The notes beneath the pieces are model-generated. The model was not told where the DNA came from. It ran no database searches and saw only the letters and a list, made by a program, of their open reading frames with translations. Below, one piece after another: positions 43,752 to 54,957 of a stretch of DNA of 64,000 bases. How positions within the stretch are numbered: the first letter of the stretch is position 1; each line of letters opens with the position of its first letter. Source of the DNA: Streptomyces ortus (lineage in GTDB: Bacteria; Actinomycetota; Actinomycetes; Streptomycetales; Streptomycetaceae); contig NZ_JAIFZO010000002.1 of NCBI RefSeq assembly GCF_026341275.1, positions 4,556,118-4,620,117 on the forward strand, read 5' to 3'. The position numbers were made by a program, and so were the translations under genes.

Positions 43752-46040
43752 CTACTTGACGGGCTCGGGCTGAGGCTCGCTCTCCTCCTCGGCCGTACCC
43801 GTCGGAGGCTCTTCCGGCACGGTCCTGACGGAGTCGAGCAGCAACTGGGCCACGTCCACGACCTGCACGGACTCCTTGGCCTTGCCATCGTTCTTCTTGC
43901 CGTTGACCGAGTCGGTCAGCATGACGAGGCAGAACGGGCAGGCGGTCGAGACGATGTCCGGGTTGAGGCTGAGAGCCTCGTCGACGCGCTCGTTGTTGAT
44001 GCGCTTGCCGATCCGCTCCTCCATCCACATCCGCGCGCCGCCCGCGCCGCAGCAGAAGCCGCGCTCCTTGTGGCGGTGCATCTCCTGCTGGCGCAGGCCC
44101 GGGACGGCGGACATGATCTCGCGCGGGGGCGTGTAGATCTTGTTGTGCCGGCCCAGGTAGCAGGGGTCGTGGTAGGTGATGAGGCCCTCGACCGGGGTCA
44201 CCGGGATCAGCTTGCCCTCGTCGATCAGGTGCTGGAGCAGCTGGGTGTGGTGGATGACCTCGTAGTCGCCGCCGAGCTGCGGGTACTCGTTGCCGAGGGT
44301 GTTGAGGCAGTGCGGGCAGGTCGCGACGATCTTCTTCGCGGACTTCGGCTTCCTCGACTCCGCGGTGACCTTGCCGTCGTCGTCCATCTCCTCGCCGAAG
44401 GCGGCGTTGAGGGACATGACGTTCTCCATGCCCAGTTCCTGGAACAGGGGCTCGTTGCCCAGGCGGCGGGCGGAGTCACCGGTGCACTTCTCGTCGCCGC
44501 CCATGATGGCGAACTTCACGCCCGCCATGTGCAGCAGCTCGGCGAAGGCCTTGGTGGTCTTCTTGGCCCGGTCCTCCAGGGCGCCGGCGCAGCCGACCCA
44601 GTACAGGTACTCGACCTCGGAGAGGTCCTCCAGGTCGCGGCCGACGACCGGGATGTCGAAGTCGACCTCCTTGGTCCACTCCAGGCGCTGCTTCTTGGCG
44701 AGCCCCCAGGGGTTGCCCTTCTTCTCCAGGTTCTTGAGCATCGTCCCGGCCTCGGACGGGAAGGCGCTCTCGATCATCACCTGGTAGCGGCGCATGTCGA
44801 CGATGTGGTCGATGTGCTCGATGTCGACGGGGCACTGCTCGACGCAGGCGCCGCAGGTGGTGCAGGACCACAGGACGTCGGGGTCGATGACCCCGTTCTC
44901 TTCCAGCGTGCCGATGAGGGGCCGTTCGGCCTCGGCGAGGGCGGCGGCGGGTACGTCCTTGAGCTGCTCGGCGGAGGCCTTCTCGTTGCCCTCCATGTCC
45001 TTGCCGCCGCCGGCCAGGAGGTAGGGGGCCTTGGCGTGCGCGTGGTCGCGCAGCGACATGATGAGCAGCTTCGGGGAGAGCGGCTTGCCGGTGTTCCAGG
45101 CGGGGCACTGCGACTGGCAGCGCCCGCACTCGGTGCAGGTGGAGAAGTCGAGGAGCCCCTTCCAGGAGAACTGCTCGACCTGACTCACACCGAAGACGTC
45201 GTCGTCACCGGGATCGGTGAAGTCGATGGGCTTGCCGCCGGAGGTCATGGGCAGCAGCGCACCCAGCGCGGTGCCACCCTGCGCGTCCCGCTTGAACCAG
45301 ATGTTCGGGAAGGCGAGGAAGCGGTGCCAGGCGACACCCATGTTGGTGTTGAGCGAGACGACGATCATCCACACGAAGGACGTGCCGATCTTGATCGTCG
45401 CGACGAGGTAGACCAGGTTCTGCAGCGCGGTGAGGCTCAGGCCCTTGAAGGCCAGCACCAGCGGGTACGAGGCGAAGTACGCGGCCTCGTAGCCCTCGAT
45501 GTGGTGGAGGGCGCCCTCCAGGCCGCGCAGCACGTAGATGGCGAGGCCGATGGTGAGGATGACGTACTCGACGAAGTAGGCCTGGCCGGACTTGGAGCCC
45601 GCGAAACGGGACTTGCGGCCGGCCCGTGAGGGCAGGCTCAGCAGCCGGATCGTGATGAGGACGGCGATGCCCAGGATCGTCATCACGCCGATGAACTCGA
45701 TGTAGAGCTCGAACGGCAGGAACCCGCCGATGACCGGCAGGACCCAGTCGGCCTGGAAGAGCTGGCCGAAGGCCTGTACGAGGGTCGGCGGCAGCGTCAG
45801 GAAGCCGATGGCCACGAACCAGTGGGCGAAGCCGACGATGCCCCATCGGTTCATCCTGGTATGACCGAGGAACTCCTTCACCAGCGTGACGCTGCGCTGG
45901 TACGGGTTGTCGGTGCGGGCTCCGGCGGGGACCGGCTGGCCGAGCTTGAAGTACCGGACGAACTGGCCGATGGCGCGGGCGATGAGGGCGACGCCGACCA
46001 CGGTCAGGACCAGCGACACGATGATCGCGGCGAGTTGCAT
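43752..46040 (-). CDS. Membrane iron-sulfur oxidoreductase (HdrD/GlpC-like)
   Basis: A 762-residue protein. Five to six N-terminal membrane helices (IIVSLVLTVVGVALIARAIG, IVGFAHWFVAIGFLTLPPTL, LYIEFIGVMTILGIAVLITI and others) resemble the haem-binding nitrate reductase gamma type. They are followed by two [4Fe-4S] motifs (CTECGRCQSQCP, CTTCGACVEQCP) and two CCG domains (CPHCLNTLG...HDPCYLGRHN; GFCCGAGGARMW), as in heterodisulfide-reductase subunit D. It probably passes electrons between a quinone and an unknown partner. ATG at 46040 with GGAG eight bases upstream; the C-terminal tail is Glu/Pro-rich. Common and conserved next to dnaK in Streptomyces as far as I recall. Confidence 0.85.
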   Translation of the reverse strand: MQLAAIIVSLVLTVVGVALIARAIGQFVRYFKLGQPVPAGARTDNPYQRSVTLVKEFLGHTRMNRWGIVGFAHWFVAIGFLTLPPTLVQAFGQLFQADWVLPVIGGFLPFELYIEFIGVMTILGIAVLITIRLLSLPSRAGRKSRFAGSKSGQAYFVEYVILTIGLAIYVLRGLEGALHHIEGYEAAYFASYPLVLAFKGLSLTALQNLVYLVATIKIGTSFVWMIVVSLNTNMGVAWHRFLAFPNIWFKRDAQGGTALGALLPMTSGGKPIDFTDPGDDDVFGVSQVEQFSWKGLLDFSTCTECGRCQSQCPAWNTGKPLSPKLLIMSLRDHAHAKAPYLLAGGGKDMEGNEKASAEQLKDVPAAALAEAERPLIGTLEENGVIDPDVLWSCTTCGACVEQCPVDIEHIDHIVDMRRYQVMIESAFPSEAGTMLKNLEKKGNPWGLAKKQRLEWTKEVDFDIPVVGRDLEDLSEVEYLYWVGCAGALEDRAKKTTKAFAELLHMAGVKFAIMGGDEKCTGDSARRLGNEPLFQELGMENVMSLNAAFGEEMDDDGKVTAESRKPKSAKKIVATCPHCLNTLGNEYPQLGGDYEVIHHTQLLQHLIDEGKLIPVTPVEGLITYHDPCYLGRHNKIYTPPREIMSAVPGLRQQEMHRHKERGFCCGAGGARMWMEERIGKRINNERVDEALSLNPDIVSTACPFCLVMLTDSVNGKKNDGKAKESVQVVDVAQLLLDSVRTVPEEPPTGTAEEESEPQPEPVK

Positions 46041-46189
46041 TTCGGGGCTCCTCGGGCCTGCGAGGGTCATTACTGAGCGGTAGCTTACGCAGTCCTACGA
46101 GACTACCCATTCCGCTGTCCGCACTGTAGTCAGCGCCACGGTGATCTGCGTCGCTGAGGCATACCTGGGTACGCGTGGCGGGTCGAGCC

Positions 46190-46240
46190 CGCTTGGGGCG
46201 CAGCCCCACCCTTCAGGGGCGCGGGGAACTGCGCGGCCCA
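46190..46240. repeat. Dispersed Streptomyces intergenic repeat
   Basis: The phrase around caggggcgcggggaactgcg, preceded by cttggggcgcagccccaccc, is a sequence I recognise from many intergenic regions in Streptomyces genomes. It contains short inverted repeats (ggggc/gcccc) and may act as a terminator-like structure. Confidence 0.6.
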
Positions 46241-46389
46241 CACCCGCCGACCCGCACCCGGCATCGACGAGGCGCCGTCGTGCGAGGGTGCGTAACCGCA
46301 GGTCACACCCCAATCTGCGCGTAAGCGAGAGATAAGAGTTGAGCCCCCACGGCTCACCTCTGTTGACCAAGCGCCAAGCGTCATGCACA

Positions 46390-46410
46390 CTTGAGTCCGT
46401 TCCACTCAAG
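46390..46410. promoter_or_regulatory. HAIR operator (HspR binding site)
   Basis: CTTGAGT-N7-ACTCAAG, a perfect match to the HAIR consensus bound by HspR, 20 bases before the dnaK ATG. HspR, encoded as the last gene of the same operon, would repress from here together with DnaK and release on heat shock. Confidence 0.93.
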
Positions 46411-46430
46411 TCATTGCTGGAGGAATTGAA

Positions 46431-48292
<1,862 letters not shown>

Positions 48293-48296
<4 letters not shown>

Positions 48297-48976
48297 CGGA
48301 GGAGACCCCGGGCTTCGACGAGCAGCCCGACGTCCCCTCCGGCGCCACCCCTGAAGACGCCGAGCCGAAGACCGCCCCCTCCTCCGCGGAGGACGGGGCG
48401 GCCCCGGCCGGGGACACGGCAGCAGCTCAGTCAGCAGCCCAGATCGCAGGCCTGACGGCCCAGCTGGACCAGGTTCGTACGGCGCTCAACGAGCGCACGG
48501 CGGACGTCCAGCGGCTCCAGGCCGAGTACCAGAACTACCGCCGCCGGGTGGAGCGCGACCGGATCGCGGTCAAGGAACTCGCCATCGCGAACCTCCTGAC
48601 CGAGCTCCTGCCCGTGCTCGACGACATCGGCCGCGCGCGGGAACACGGCGAACTGGTCGGCGGCTTCAAGTCGGTGGCCGAGTCGCTGGAGACCGTCGCG
48701 GCGAAGATGGGCCTGCAGCAGTTCGGCAAGGAGGGCGAGCCCTTCGACCCGATGATCCACGAGGCCCTGATGCACTCGTACGCGCCGGACGTCACGGAGA
48801 CGACGTGCGTGGCGATCCTGCAGCCCGGGTATCGCTTCGGCGAGCGCACCATCCGCCCCGCGCGGGTGGCGGTCGCCGAGCCGCAGCCGGGAGCGCAGCC
48901 CGCCAAGGGCGACGAGACGGATGCGGGAACCGCGGCGGCCGACGACAAGGAGAGCGGTGGCCCGGACGAGGGCTGA
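48293..48976 (+). CDS. grpE: Nucleotide exchange factor GrpE
   Basis: 227 residues. An acidic N-terminal tail, a long coiled-coil (IAGLTAQLDQVRTALNERTA, LQAEYQNYRRRVERDR), and the C-terminal beta-wing (FDPMIHEALMHSYAPDVTET, ILQPGYRFGERTIRPARVAV). It releases ADP from DnaK. The GTG start overlaps the dnaK stop by four bases, ensuring coupled synthesis. The C-terminal 35 residues are a low-complexity extension. Confidence 0.97.
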
Positions 48977-49063
48977 CGTGAAACAGGGCGTACGCGCGCC
49001 CCTTTGCACGGAGAACGTCGAGCGCGTACGTGACGGTGGCGTACGGAAGGAGGGGCGTCGAGG

Positions 49064-50266
49064 ATGAGCACCAAGGACTTCATCGAGAAGGACTACTACA
49101 AGGTCCTCGGTGTCCCCAAGGACGCCACCGAGGCCGAGATCAAGAAGGCGTACCGCAAGCTCGCCCGCGAGTTCCACCCGGACGCCAACAAGGGGAACGC
49201 GCGGGCCGAGGAGCGCTTCAAGGAGATCTCCGAGGCGAACGACATCCTCGGGGACCCCAAGAAGCGCAAGGAGTACGACGAGGCCCGCACCCTCTTCGGC
49301 AACGGCGGCTTCCGTCCCGGCCCGGCCGGTGCGGGCGGCTCCTTCAACTTCGACCTGGGGGACCTCTTCGGAGGCGGCCCCCAGGGCGGAGCGGGCGGTG
49401 GCGGTCCGCAGGGCGGTGCCGGCGGTTTCGGCGGCGGTATAGGGGACGTCTTCGGAGGTCTCTTCAACCGCGGCGGCGCGGGTCCCGGCGCCCGGACACA
49501 GCCGAGGCGCGGCCAGGACATCGACACCGAGGTCACCCTCAGCTTCACGGAGGCGGTGGACGGCGCGACCGTCCCGCTGCGGATGACCTCGCAGTCGCCC
49601 TGCAAGGCCTGTTCGGGCACCGGCGACAAGAACGGCACACCGCGCGTGTGCCCGACCTGCGTCGGCACCGGCCAGGTGGCGCGCGGTTCGGGCGGCGGGT
49701 TCTCGCTGACCGACCCGTGCCCCGACTGCAAGGGCCGCGGCCTGATCGCGGAGCACGCGTGCGCGGTCTGCAGCGGCTCGGGACGCGCCAAGTCGTCCCG
49801 GACCATGCAGGTCCGTATCCCCGCCGGGGTGTCGGACGGCCAGCGCATCCGCCTCCGCGGCAAGGGCGCGCCGGGCGAACGGGGCGGGCCCTCGGGCGAC
49901 CTGTACGTCACGGTGCATGTGGACACCCATCCGGTCTTCGGCCGCAAGGGCGACAACCTCACCGTCACCGTGCCCGTCACCTTCACGGAGGCGGCACTGG
50001 GCGGAGAGGTGCGCGTGCCCACGCTCGGGGGGCCTCCGGTCACCCTGAAACTGCCGCCGGGCACACCCAACGGCCGTACGATGCGGGCCCGCGGCAAGGG
50101 CGCGGTCCGCAAGGACGGCAGCCGCGGGGACCTTCTGGTCACCGTCGAGGTGAGTGTCCCCGCGGACGTGACGGGGAAGGCTCGTGACGCGCTCGAGGCG
50201 TATCGCGAGGCGACCGCGGAGGAGGATCCGCGGGCTGAGCTGTTCCAGGCCGCGAAGGGAGCATGA
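49064..50266 (+). CDS. dnaJ: Chaperone DnaJ (Hsp40)
   Basis: 400 residues. J domain with the HPD motif (REFHPDANKG), a Gly/Phe-rich linker (GGFRPGPAGAGGSFNFDLGD), four zinc-binding CxxCxGxG repeats (CKACSGTG, CPTCVGTG, CPDCKGRG, CAVCSGSG) and the substrate-binding C-terminus. It stimulates DnaK ATPase and delivers clients. GGAGG lies about 14 bases before the ATG at 49064. The 87-nt spacer after grpE shows no terminator. Confidence 0.98.
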   Translation: MSTKDFIEKDYYKVLGVPKDATEAEIKKAYRKLAREFHPDANKGNARAEERFKEISEANDILGDPKKRKEYDEARTLFGNGGFRPGPAGAGGSFNFDLGDLFGGGPQGGAGGGGPQGGAGGFGGGIGDVFGGLFNRGGAGPGARTQPRRGQDIDTEVTLSFTEAVDGATVPLRMTSQSPCKACSGTGDKNGTPRVCPTCVGTGQVARGSGGGFSLTDPCPDCKGRGLIAEHACAVCSGSGRAKSSRTMQVRIPAGVSDGQRIRLRGKGAPGERGGPSGDLYVTVHVDTHPVFGRKGDNLTVTVPVTFTEAALGGEVRVPTLGGPPVTLKLPPGTPNGRTMRARGKGAVRKDGSRGDLLVTVEVSVPADVTGKARDALEAYREATAEEDPRAELFQAAKGA

Positions 50267-50273
50267 GAACACC

Positions 50274-50747
50274 ATGGACGCACCCGGACGTCGCCGGTCG
50301 AACTCCTTCACCGGCAGGGCTTATGAGCTGACGGAAGAAACACCGGTGTACGTCATCTCGGTGGCCGCCCAGCTCTCCGGTCTGCACCCGCAGACGCTGC
50401 GTCAGTACGACCGCCTCGGCCTGGTCTCCCCGGACCGCACGGCCGGGCGCGGCCGGCGCTACTCGGCCCGCGACATCGAACTGCTGCGCACCGTCCAGCA
50501 GTTGTCCCAGGACGAGGGCATCAACCTCGCCGGCATCAAGCGCATCATCGAGCTGGAGAACCAGGTCGCCGCACTCCAGTCCCGGGTCGCGGAACTGTCC
50601 TCGGCCCTGGAGGGCGCGGCGGCGACCATGCAGCAGCGGGAGGCCGCGGTGCACGCCTCGTACCGCCGCGACCTGGTCCCGTACCAGGAGGTCCAGCAGA
50701 CGAGCGCGCTGGTGGTGTGGCGCCCCAAGCGCCCGCCGACGGACTGA
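50274..50747 (+). CDS. hspR: Heat-shock repressor HspR (MerR family)
   Basis: 157 residues. MerR-type helix-turn-helix (VYVISVAAQLSGLHPQTLRQ, RLGLVSPDRTAGRGRRYSAR) and a coiled-coil (IIELENQVAALQSRVAELSS). It binds the HAIR operator at 46390 and represses its own operon. Seven bases after the dnaJ stop. The C-terminal TSALVVWRPKRPP is typical of Streptomyces HspR. Confidence 0.95.
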   Translation: MDAPGRRRSNSFTGRAYELTEETPVYVISVAAQLSGLHPQTLRQYDRLGLVSPDRTAGRGRRYSARDIELLRTVQQLSQDEGINLAGIKRIIELENQVAALQSRVAELSSALEGAAATMQQREAAVHASYRRDLVPYQEVQQTSALVVWRPKRPPTD

Positions 50748-50801
50748 GCGGACGGACGCGTCAGGGCACGCTGTCACGTCAAGGGGCACGGTCGCACAAC
50801 A

Positions 50802-50831
50802 GGCCCGGAGGTTCATTCGAACCTCCGGGCC
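50802..50831. terminator. 13-bp hairpin ending the dnaK operon
   Basis: The perfect arms ggcccggaggttc (50802-50814) and gaacctccgggcc (50819-50831) have a 4-nt loop, followed by gttgt. They lie between hspR and the convergent MarR gene, so serve both. Confidence 0.85.
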
Positions 50832-50844
50832 CGTTGTCTGTGCG

Positions 50845-51387
50845 CTATGCCCCCTGCTGCGGGGATGCCCCTGCGCCCGGCGCGGGCAGCCGGGCGGTGG
50901 AGTCCGTGTACTTGAGGAGGAGGCGGACGAATTCGAGCCGCTCGGCCTCGGGCCAGTCGCGGGTGATGAACTCGAACGCCTGCCGCTGCTGATGGCGGAA
51001 CCGGTTGAGGAGGGCGAGGCCTTCCTCCGTCAGGTGGAGCACGGTGCGGCGGCCGTCCTGCTGCGACGCGGCGCGGACCAGGTAGCCGTGGGAGATGCAG
51101 TCGCTCACCATGCGGCTGGCCACCGAGGGGTCCACCAGCAGATGCTCGGCGAGCCCGCCGACCGTCATCTCCGTGTCCGTCTCGGCCGCCTCGTCGACGA
51201 TGTTGAGGACCAGGTTGCGCTTGAGGTCCTTGGGACCCGACGGCGGATCGACCGGGGCCTGCATGGTGCGCCGCCGCAGCCGGGTGAAGGCCACGCCGAC
51301 GGCGTCGAGGAGGTCCTGTTCCCGGGCTTGGTCCCGTTCCCTGCCCTGTTCCCGACCTTGCGGTGGCGAGGCGTCCGTGTCAGTCAC
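50845..51387 (-). CDS. MarR-family regulator
   Basis: 180 residues. Winged helix: VGGLAEHLLVDPSVASRMVS, DCISHGYLVRAASQQDGRRT and VLHLTEEGLALLNRFRHQQR. The N-terminal 30 residues are charged and repetitive (REQGRERDQAREQD). GTG start at 51387. Divergent from the amidohydrolase gene (51537), the usual arrangement for a MarR repressor and its target enzyme; ligand unknown. Confidence 0.87.
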   Translation of the reverse strand: MTDTDASPPQGREQGRERDQAREQDLLDAVGVAFTRLRRRTMQAPVDPPSGPKDLKRNLVLNIVDEAAETDTEMTVGGLAEHLLVDPSVASRMVSDCISHGYLVRAASQQDGRRTVLHLTEEGLALLNRFRHQQRQAFEFITRDWPEAERLEFVRLLLKYTDSTARLPAPGAGASPQQGA

Positions 51388-51536
51388 CCACGCAGCCTAT
51401 CGCACACATGACATGTATCTGCAGCTGGCATTTACATGCAGACTCGCATGGAGTTGCAAGTTGCATTAGTGTGGTCCTCGCGGTGGGAGCACTCGGCACC
51501 GGCTGAGGGACCGACCTGCCCGGAGGAGAGAAAGTC
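51388..51536. promoter_or_regulatory. Divergent MarR / amidohydrolase promoter with TTGCA repeats
   Basis: The sequence contains catgacatgtatctgcagct, catttacatgcag and gagttgcaagttgcattagt. The repeated TTGCA units (51450-51465) and a palindromic TTGCAA are plausible binding sites for the MarR protein. The amidohydrolase has a good ribosome-binding site (ggaggag, 51522-51528). Confidence 0.4.
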
Positions 51537-52787
51537 ATGATCACAGCCATCATCAACGGCCGGGTGTTCGACGGTGAGCGCGTGCTGGAGGACACCACGG
51601 TCGTGCTGGACGGCTCGCGGATCACCGCCGTCGGCGGCGAGGTGCCCGCCGGAGCGGAGATCGTCGACGCCGCCGGCGGCACCCTGCTGCCCGGCCTGTT
51701 CGACGCCCATGTGCACACCTCCGACGAGGCGCTCGCGCTGGCCCTGCGGTTCGGGATCACCACCGAACTGGAGATGCAGGGCATGAACACCGGGCCCGCC
51801 CGCAAGCGCGTCTCGGAGAACGACTCCCTCGCCGACGTCCGCTCGGCGGGCTTCGGCATCACCCCTCCCGGAGGCCACCCCAGCGAACTCATGCCGAAGG
51901 GCTTCAAGCCGGGCGGCCACCGCGGGCCGGGCGAGGGGGGCGCGCCGCGCGAGAGGCCCCTCATGCCGTTCTCGACGACGCCCGAGGAGGCGGTCGGTTT
52001 CATCCCGCGGCTCGTGGAGGCGGGCTCGGACTACATCAAGTTCATGGTCGACGACGGCAGTGTCGAGGGCCACCCCGGTCTGCCCATGCTCGACCAGGCG
52101 ACGCTGACCGCCGGGGTCGCGGAGGCCCACCGGCACGGGATGCTCACCATCGCCCACACGCTGACCGTCGACGCGACGCGGATGGCGCTCGAGGCCGGCA
52201 TCGACGGCTTCGCCCACCTGTTCATGGACCGGCCGCACACCGACGAGATCATCGAACTCATCGCCGCCTCCGGGGCGTTCGTCGTCCCGTGCGTCGTCCT
52301 GAACGCCTCCATGATGGGCATCACCGGCGCGCCCCTCGCCGCGGACCCGCGCGTCGCGTCCCGCCTGGACGAGCCGTGGACGAACGTCCTCAACACCAGC
52401 TACGACCGCTATCCGCAGGGCAGTCTTGAGGACGTACTGGCCTCGGTCGGCGCCCTGCACGCCGCCGGAGTCGACCTCCTGGCGGGCACCGACGCGGCCC
52501 CCATGCCGCTGATGTTCATGGGCGGCGTGGTCCACGGCGCGAGCGTCCACCAGGAACTGCAGTACCTCGTACGGGCCGGCCTCACCCCGGCCCAGGCCCT
52601 GCGCGCGGCGACCGCCACCCCGGCCCGACGCTTCGGCCTGCCGGACCGCGGCCGTATCGCGGAGGGCCTGCGGGCGGACCTGCTCCTCGTCGACGGCGAC
52701 CCCACGACCACGATCACCGACACCCTCAACCTGCGGGAGGTCTGGCGCCGGGGCACGCGCACGACGCTGACGGCGTCCGCCGCATAG
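51537..52787 (+). CDS. Amidohydrolase family enzyme
   Basis: 416 residues. Metal-dependent hydrolase: IINGRVFDGERVLEDTTVVL, the LLPGLFDAHVHT metal motif, YIKFMVDDGS (possible bridging Lys region), HGMLTIAHT (metal His), GTDAAPMPL (metal Asp) and a C-terminal GRIAEGLRADLLLVDGDPTT. It resembles imidazolonepropionase/prolidase-like members acting on cyclic amides, but the substrate cannot be named. Likely under the divergent MarR repressor. Confidence 0.9.
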   Translation: MITAIINGRVFDGERVLEDTTVVLDGSRITAVGGEVPAGAEIVDAAGGTLLPGLFDAHVHTSDEALALALRFGITTELEMQGMNTGPARKRVSENDSLADVRSAGFGITPPGGHPSELMPKGFKPGGHRGPGEGGAPRERPLMPFSTTPEEAVGFIPRLVEAGSDYIKFMVDDGSVEGHPGLPMLDQATLTAGVAEAHRHGMLTIAHTLTVDATRMALEAGIDGFAHLFMDRPHTDEIIELIAASGAFVVPCVVLNASMMGITGAPLAADPRVASRLDEPWTNVLNTSYDRYPQGSLEDVLASVGALHAAGVDLLAGTDAAPMPLMFMGGVVHGASVHQELQYLVRAGLTPAQALRAATATPARRFGLPDRGRIAEGLRADLLLVDGDPTTTITDTLNLREVWRRGTRTTLTASAA

Positions 52788-52876
52788 GGCCAGGGCGTGG
52801 GGTCCGCCCGCGGCCATCCCGGGCCGGATGCGCGGCCGGCCCGTGCTCCGTCGCCGAACCCGGGTCGACGGCAGGG

Positions 52877-53641
52877 TCAGTCGACCCCGGTGGACGGGGC
52901 GGCCCGGGAGGCCGTTTCCGGCCGCTGCGCGACGAAGACGAACTCGCGGCCGGGCCGGTCGGGGGCGTCGCGAACGCCCCGCACGTCAAACCCCTGGCCC
53001 CGCAGGTCCCCCTCGACCTCCCGCCGCTCCCGGAACCGCAACGTGGAATCCGAGGTCAGCTCCTGCCCGTCCGCGGCGAACACATAGGTCTGCCGGAAGC
53101 TCACCAACTGCCCGCGAACATCGCCCACTTCAACCCAGTTCTCGACCGCGCCGACCCCCGGGATCTCCGTCACGTGGTACGAGGCCTCACGCGTCCACTC
53201 CTCCCAGGCGCGCCGGGCGGGATCCCGGGTCTCGAAAACGAGATGCCCACCGGGCCGCAGGGCGTCGTAGGCGCCCCGCAGGGTGTCCCGCCACGCCTGG
53301 TCGTCGGTGATCTGCTGGGCCGCGTTCGCCGTCATCGTCGCGAGGTCGACGCGCAGGGGCGGAAGCATGGTGGCGTCCCCGTGGATCCAGCGGACGCGCC
53401 CGCCGCCGGGTTTGGCGCGGGCCACGTCGAGGGACGCCCGCGCCGGATCGACGCCGACTACCTCGATCCCGCGCCCGGCGAGCAACAGCGCGAACACGCC
53501 GGTCCCGCAGCCGATGTCCAGCACGCGCCGCGCCCCGAACTCCTCGACGACACGGACGTACGCGTCGAGATCACCGCGATCGGGATCGAGCGGGTCGTAG
53601 ATCGCGGCGAGCCGGGGGTGGGCGAAGGCCTCGTCAGTCAC
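52877..53641 (-). CDS. SAM-dependent methyltransferase
   Basis: 254 residues. Class I fold: RRVLDIGCGTGVFALLLAGR (motif I, SAM binding), EVVGVDPARASLDVAR, VRWIHGDATMLPP (motif II-III) and YDALRPGGHLVFETRDPARR. Small-molecule type; the substrate is unknown. GTG at 53641 overlaps the DUF397 stop region by eight bases, so it is probably the last gene of the XRE-DUF397-methyltransferase unit. The C-terminal tail is basic. Confidence 0.88.
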   Translation of the reverse strand: MTDEAFAHPRLAAIYDPLDPDRGDLDAYVRVVEEFGARRVLDIGCGTGVFALLLAGRGIEVVGVDPARASLDVARAKPGGGRVRWIHGDATMLPPLRVDLATMTANAAQQITDDQAWRDTLRGAYDALRPGGHLVFETRDPARRAWEEWTREASYHVTEIPGVGAVENWVEVGDVRGQLVSFRQTYVFAADGQELTSDSTLRFRERREVEGDLRGQGFDVRGVRDAPDRPGREFVFVAQRPETASRAAPSTGVD

Positions 53642-53828
53642 GGCGCTGCGCGGGGCGCCGCGAGTGAAACAGCAGTCCGGCGAGGGCCTGCGGCTCGGTG
53701 GCGAGGATGACGTCGGGGGTGTCGCTCTCCCGGAGGCGGAGGGTTCCGTCGGGGGCGGTGGCTATGTAGAGGCAGTTGCCTTCTGGTCCACCGCTGAAGG
53801 ATGACTTCTGCCAGTCCAGCTCAGACAT
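53634..53828 (-). CDS. DUF397 protein
   Basis: 64 residues with the family signature DWQKSSFSGGPEGNCLYIA (residues 5-23) and LRLRESDTPDVILATE. It follows the XRE gene by ten bases. Second copy of this pair in the window; see 15138. Confidence 0.9.
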   Translation of the reverse strand: MSELDWQKSSFSGGPEGNCLYIATAPDGTLRLRESDTPDVILATEPQALAGLLFHSRRPAQRRD

Positions 53829-53838
53829 ACGGGCCTCC

Positions 53839-54720
53839 CTAGAGGGTGTAGAGAAGATGCTGGATGAGGGCCAGCGAGTCCTTCACCGAACGTGCTTCGG
53901 GGGCCAACGATACGTCGATGGGGGGTAGGGCGCTTTCGGTGAGCCGGTCGAACAGAACCCTGTACTCCAGTAGTTGGTGTTCGTGGGTCAAGTAGCTCGA
54001 TCCCAAGGGCGCTTCGAGCAGAACGGTGCCGAGCTTCGCGTTGTCAGGGACGAAGTGAGCGAAGTTCCCACTGAGTGCCGCGTAAGCCTGGGCGCTGAAC
54101 GGGTAGATCTGGATCGTTACGTGGGGCAGGCGCGCCAGCTCGACCAAGCGCAGCAACTGTTCTCGTACGACGTCGGAATCCCCGAACCGCATGTGCAGCG
54201 CCGCTTCGTGGATAACGGCGTGCACTGACGGCGGATCGTCACGAGTGAGAATGCGCTGCCGCTCCATACGGAATTGCAAGCCCTCCTCGATGTTGTCGAG
54301 CCCCAGCTTGGGACTGGTGAAGATGGCGCGCGCGTAATCGGCGGTCTGGAACAGGCCCGGGATGAACAGCGGCTCGTGCGTCCGGATGCTCACCGCCCCC
54401 GATTCCAGCTCGGCAAGGTCGAGGGCACCGGGGCCTCTGTGCTTCCTGTGCGCACTCCACCAGCCCCTTCCGCTTGCCTCGGACATCGCAACGAGTGCCG
54501 TGACATAGGGCTCGTCCGCGCACCCATATACATCGCACAGGGCGCGGAGTCGGTCCGTGAGGATCGAGGTACGGCCCAGCTCGATGTGGCTGAGCTGGCC
54601 ACGGCTCATGCCAATGCGCTCGCTCGCCTCTCCTGCGCTCAGCCCGGCCTGTTCGCGCAGTTGTTTGAGTTCGAAGCCCAGTCGGCGCTGGCGTTCGCTG
54701 ACGTTGGACCGCAGTCCCAT
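53839..54720 (-). CDS. XRE-family regulator with DUF5753 domain
   Basis: 293 residues. Helix-turn-helix (RRLGFELKQLREQAGLSAGE, GMSRGQLSHIELGRT) and DUF5753 domain (EPLFIPGLFQTADYARAIFT, VIHEAALHMRFGD, VTIQIYPF). The ATG at 54720 has GGGAG six bases upstream; the frame continues upstream into the promoter without sense. It is divergent from an intact ATPase gene (54958). Confidence 0.88.
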   Translation of the reverse strand: MGLRSNVSERQRRLGFELKQLREQAGLSAGEASERIGMSRGQLSHIELGRTSILTDRLRALCDVYGCADEPYVTALVAMSEASGRGWWSAHRKHRGPGALDLAELESGAVSIRTHEPLFIPGLFQTADYARAIFTSPKLGLDNIEEGLQFRMERQRILTRDDPPSVHAVIHEAALHMRFGDSDVVREQLLRLVELARLPHVTIQIYPFSAQAYAALSGNFAHFVPDNAKLGTVLLEAPLGSSYLTHEHQLLEYRVLFDRLTESALPPIDVSLAPEARSVKDSLALIQHLLYTL

Positions 54721-54773
54721 GCGTGTCTCCCTGGTGGCGTACTTCGGAGTCTGGCGCCTGCACGGTAGTCGAT

Positions 54774-54793
54774 CCACTATCTCGGTGTAGTGG
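54774..54793. promoter_or_regulatory. Palindrome CCACTA-N8-TAGTGG
   Basis: Perfect 6-bp arms 54774-54779 and 54788-54793 in the divergent promoter of the second XRE module. A CTACCTTG element (54817-54824) identical to that in the 72-bp palindrome lies beside it. Candidate autoregulatory operator. Confidence 0.45.
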
Positions 54794-54957
54794 TTGCGCA
54801 TTCGAACCCTCAGTCACTACCTTGGGTGTTGAAACGGTCACTCAATGAAGCCAGTCCACCTCCCCTGCCCACAAGCCGACAGAGCACCCGCCCCTCCATC
54901 CGGGAGCGCGCGGGCATCGCCATCGCTGGGCCCGTACCACGATTGGAGCCCACGCCC

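Larger units (their letters stand above)
46041..46430. other. 390-nt intergenic region upstream of dnaK
   Basis: No gene is supported. It holds the promoter of the iron-sulfur gene on the left, a dispersed Streptomyces intergenic repeat (46190-46240) in the middle, and the dnaK promoter with its HAIR operator and an ideal ribosome-binding site (ggagg, 46419-46423) on the right. Confidence 0.7.

Noticed and set aside
46041..46430. Short frames in front of dnaK
   Set aside because: They cover a dispersed intergenic repeat and the HAIR operator and show no conserved motif.
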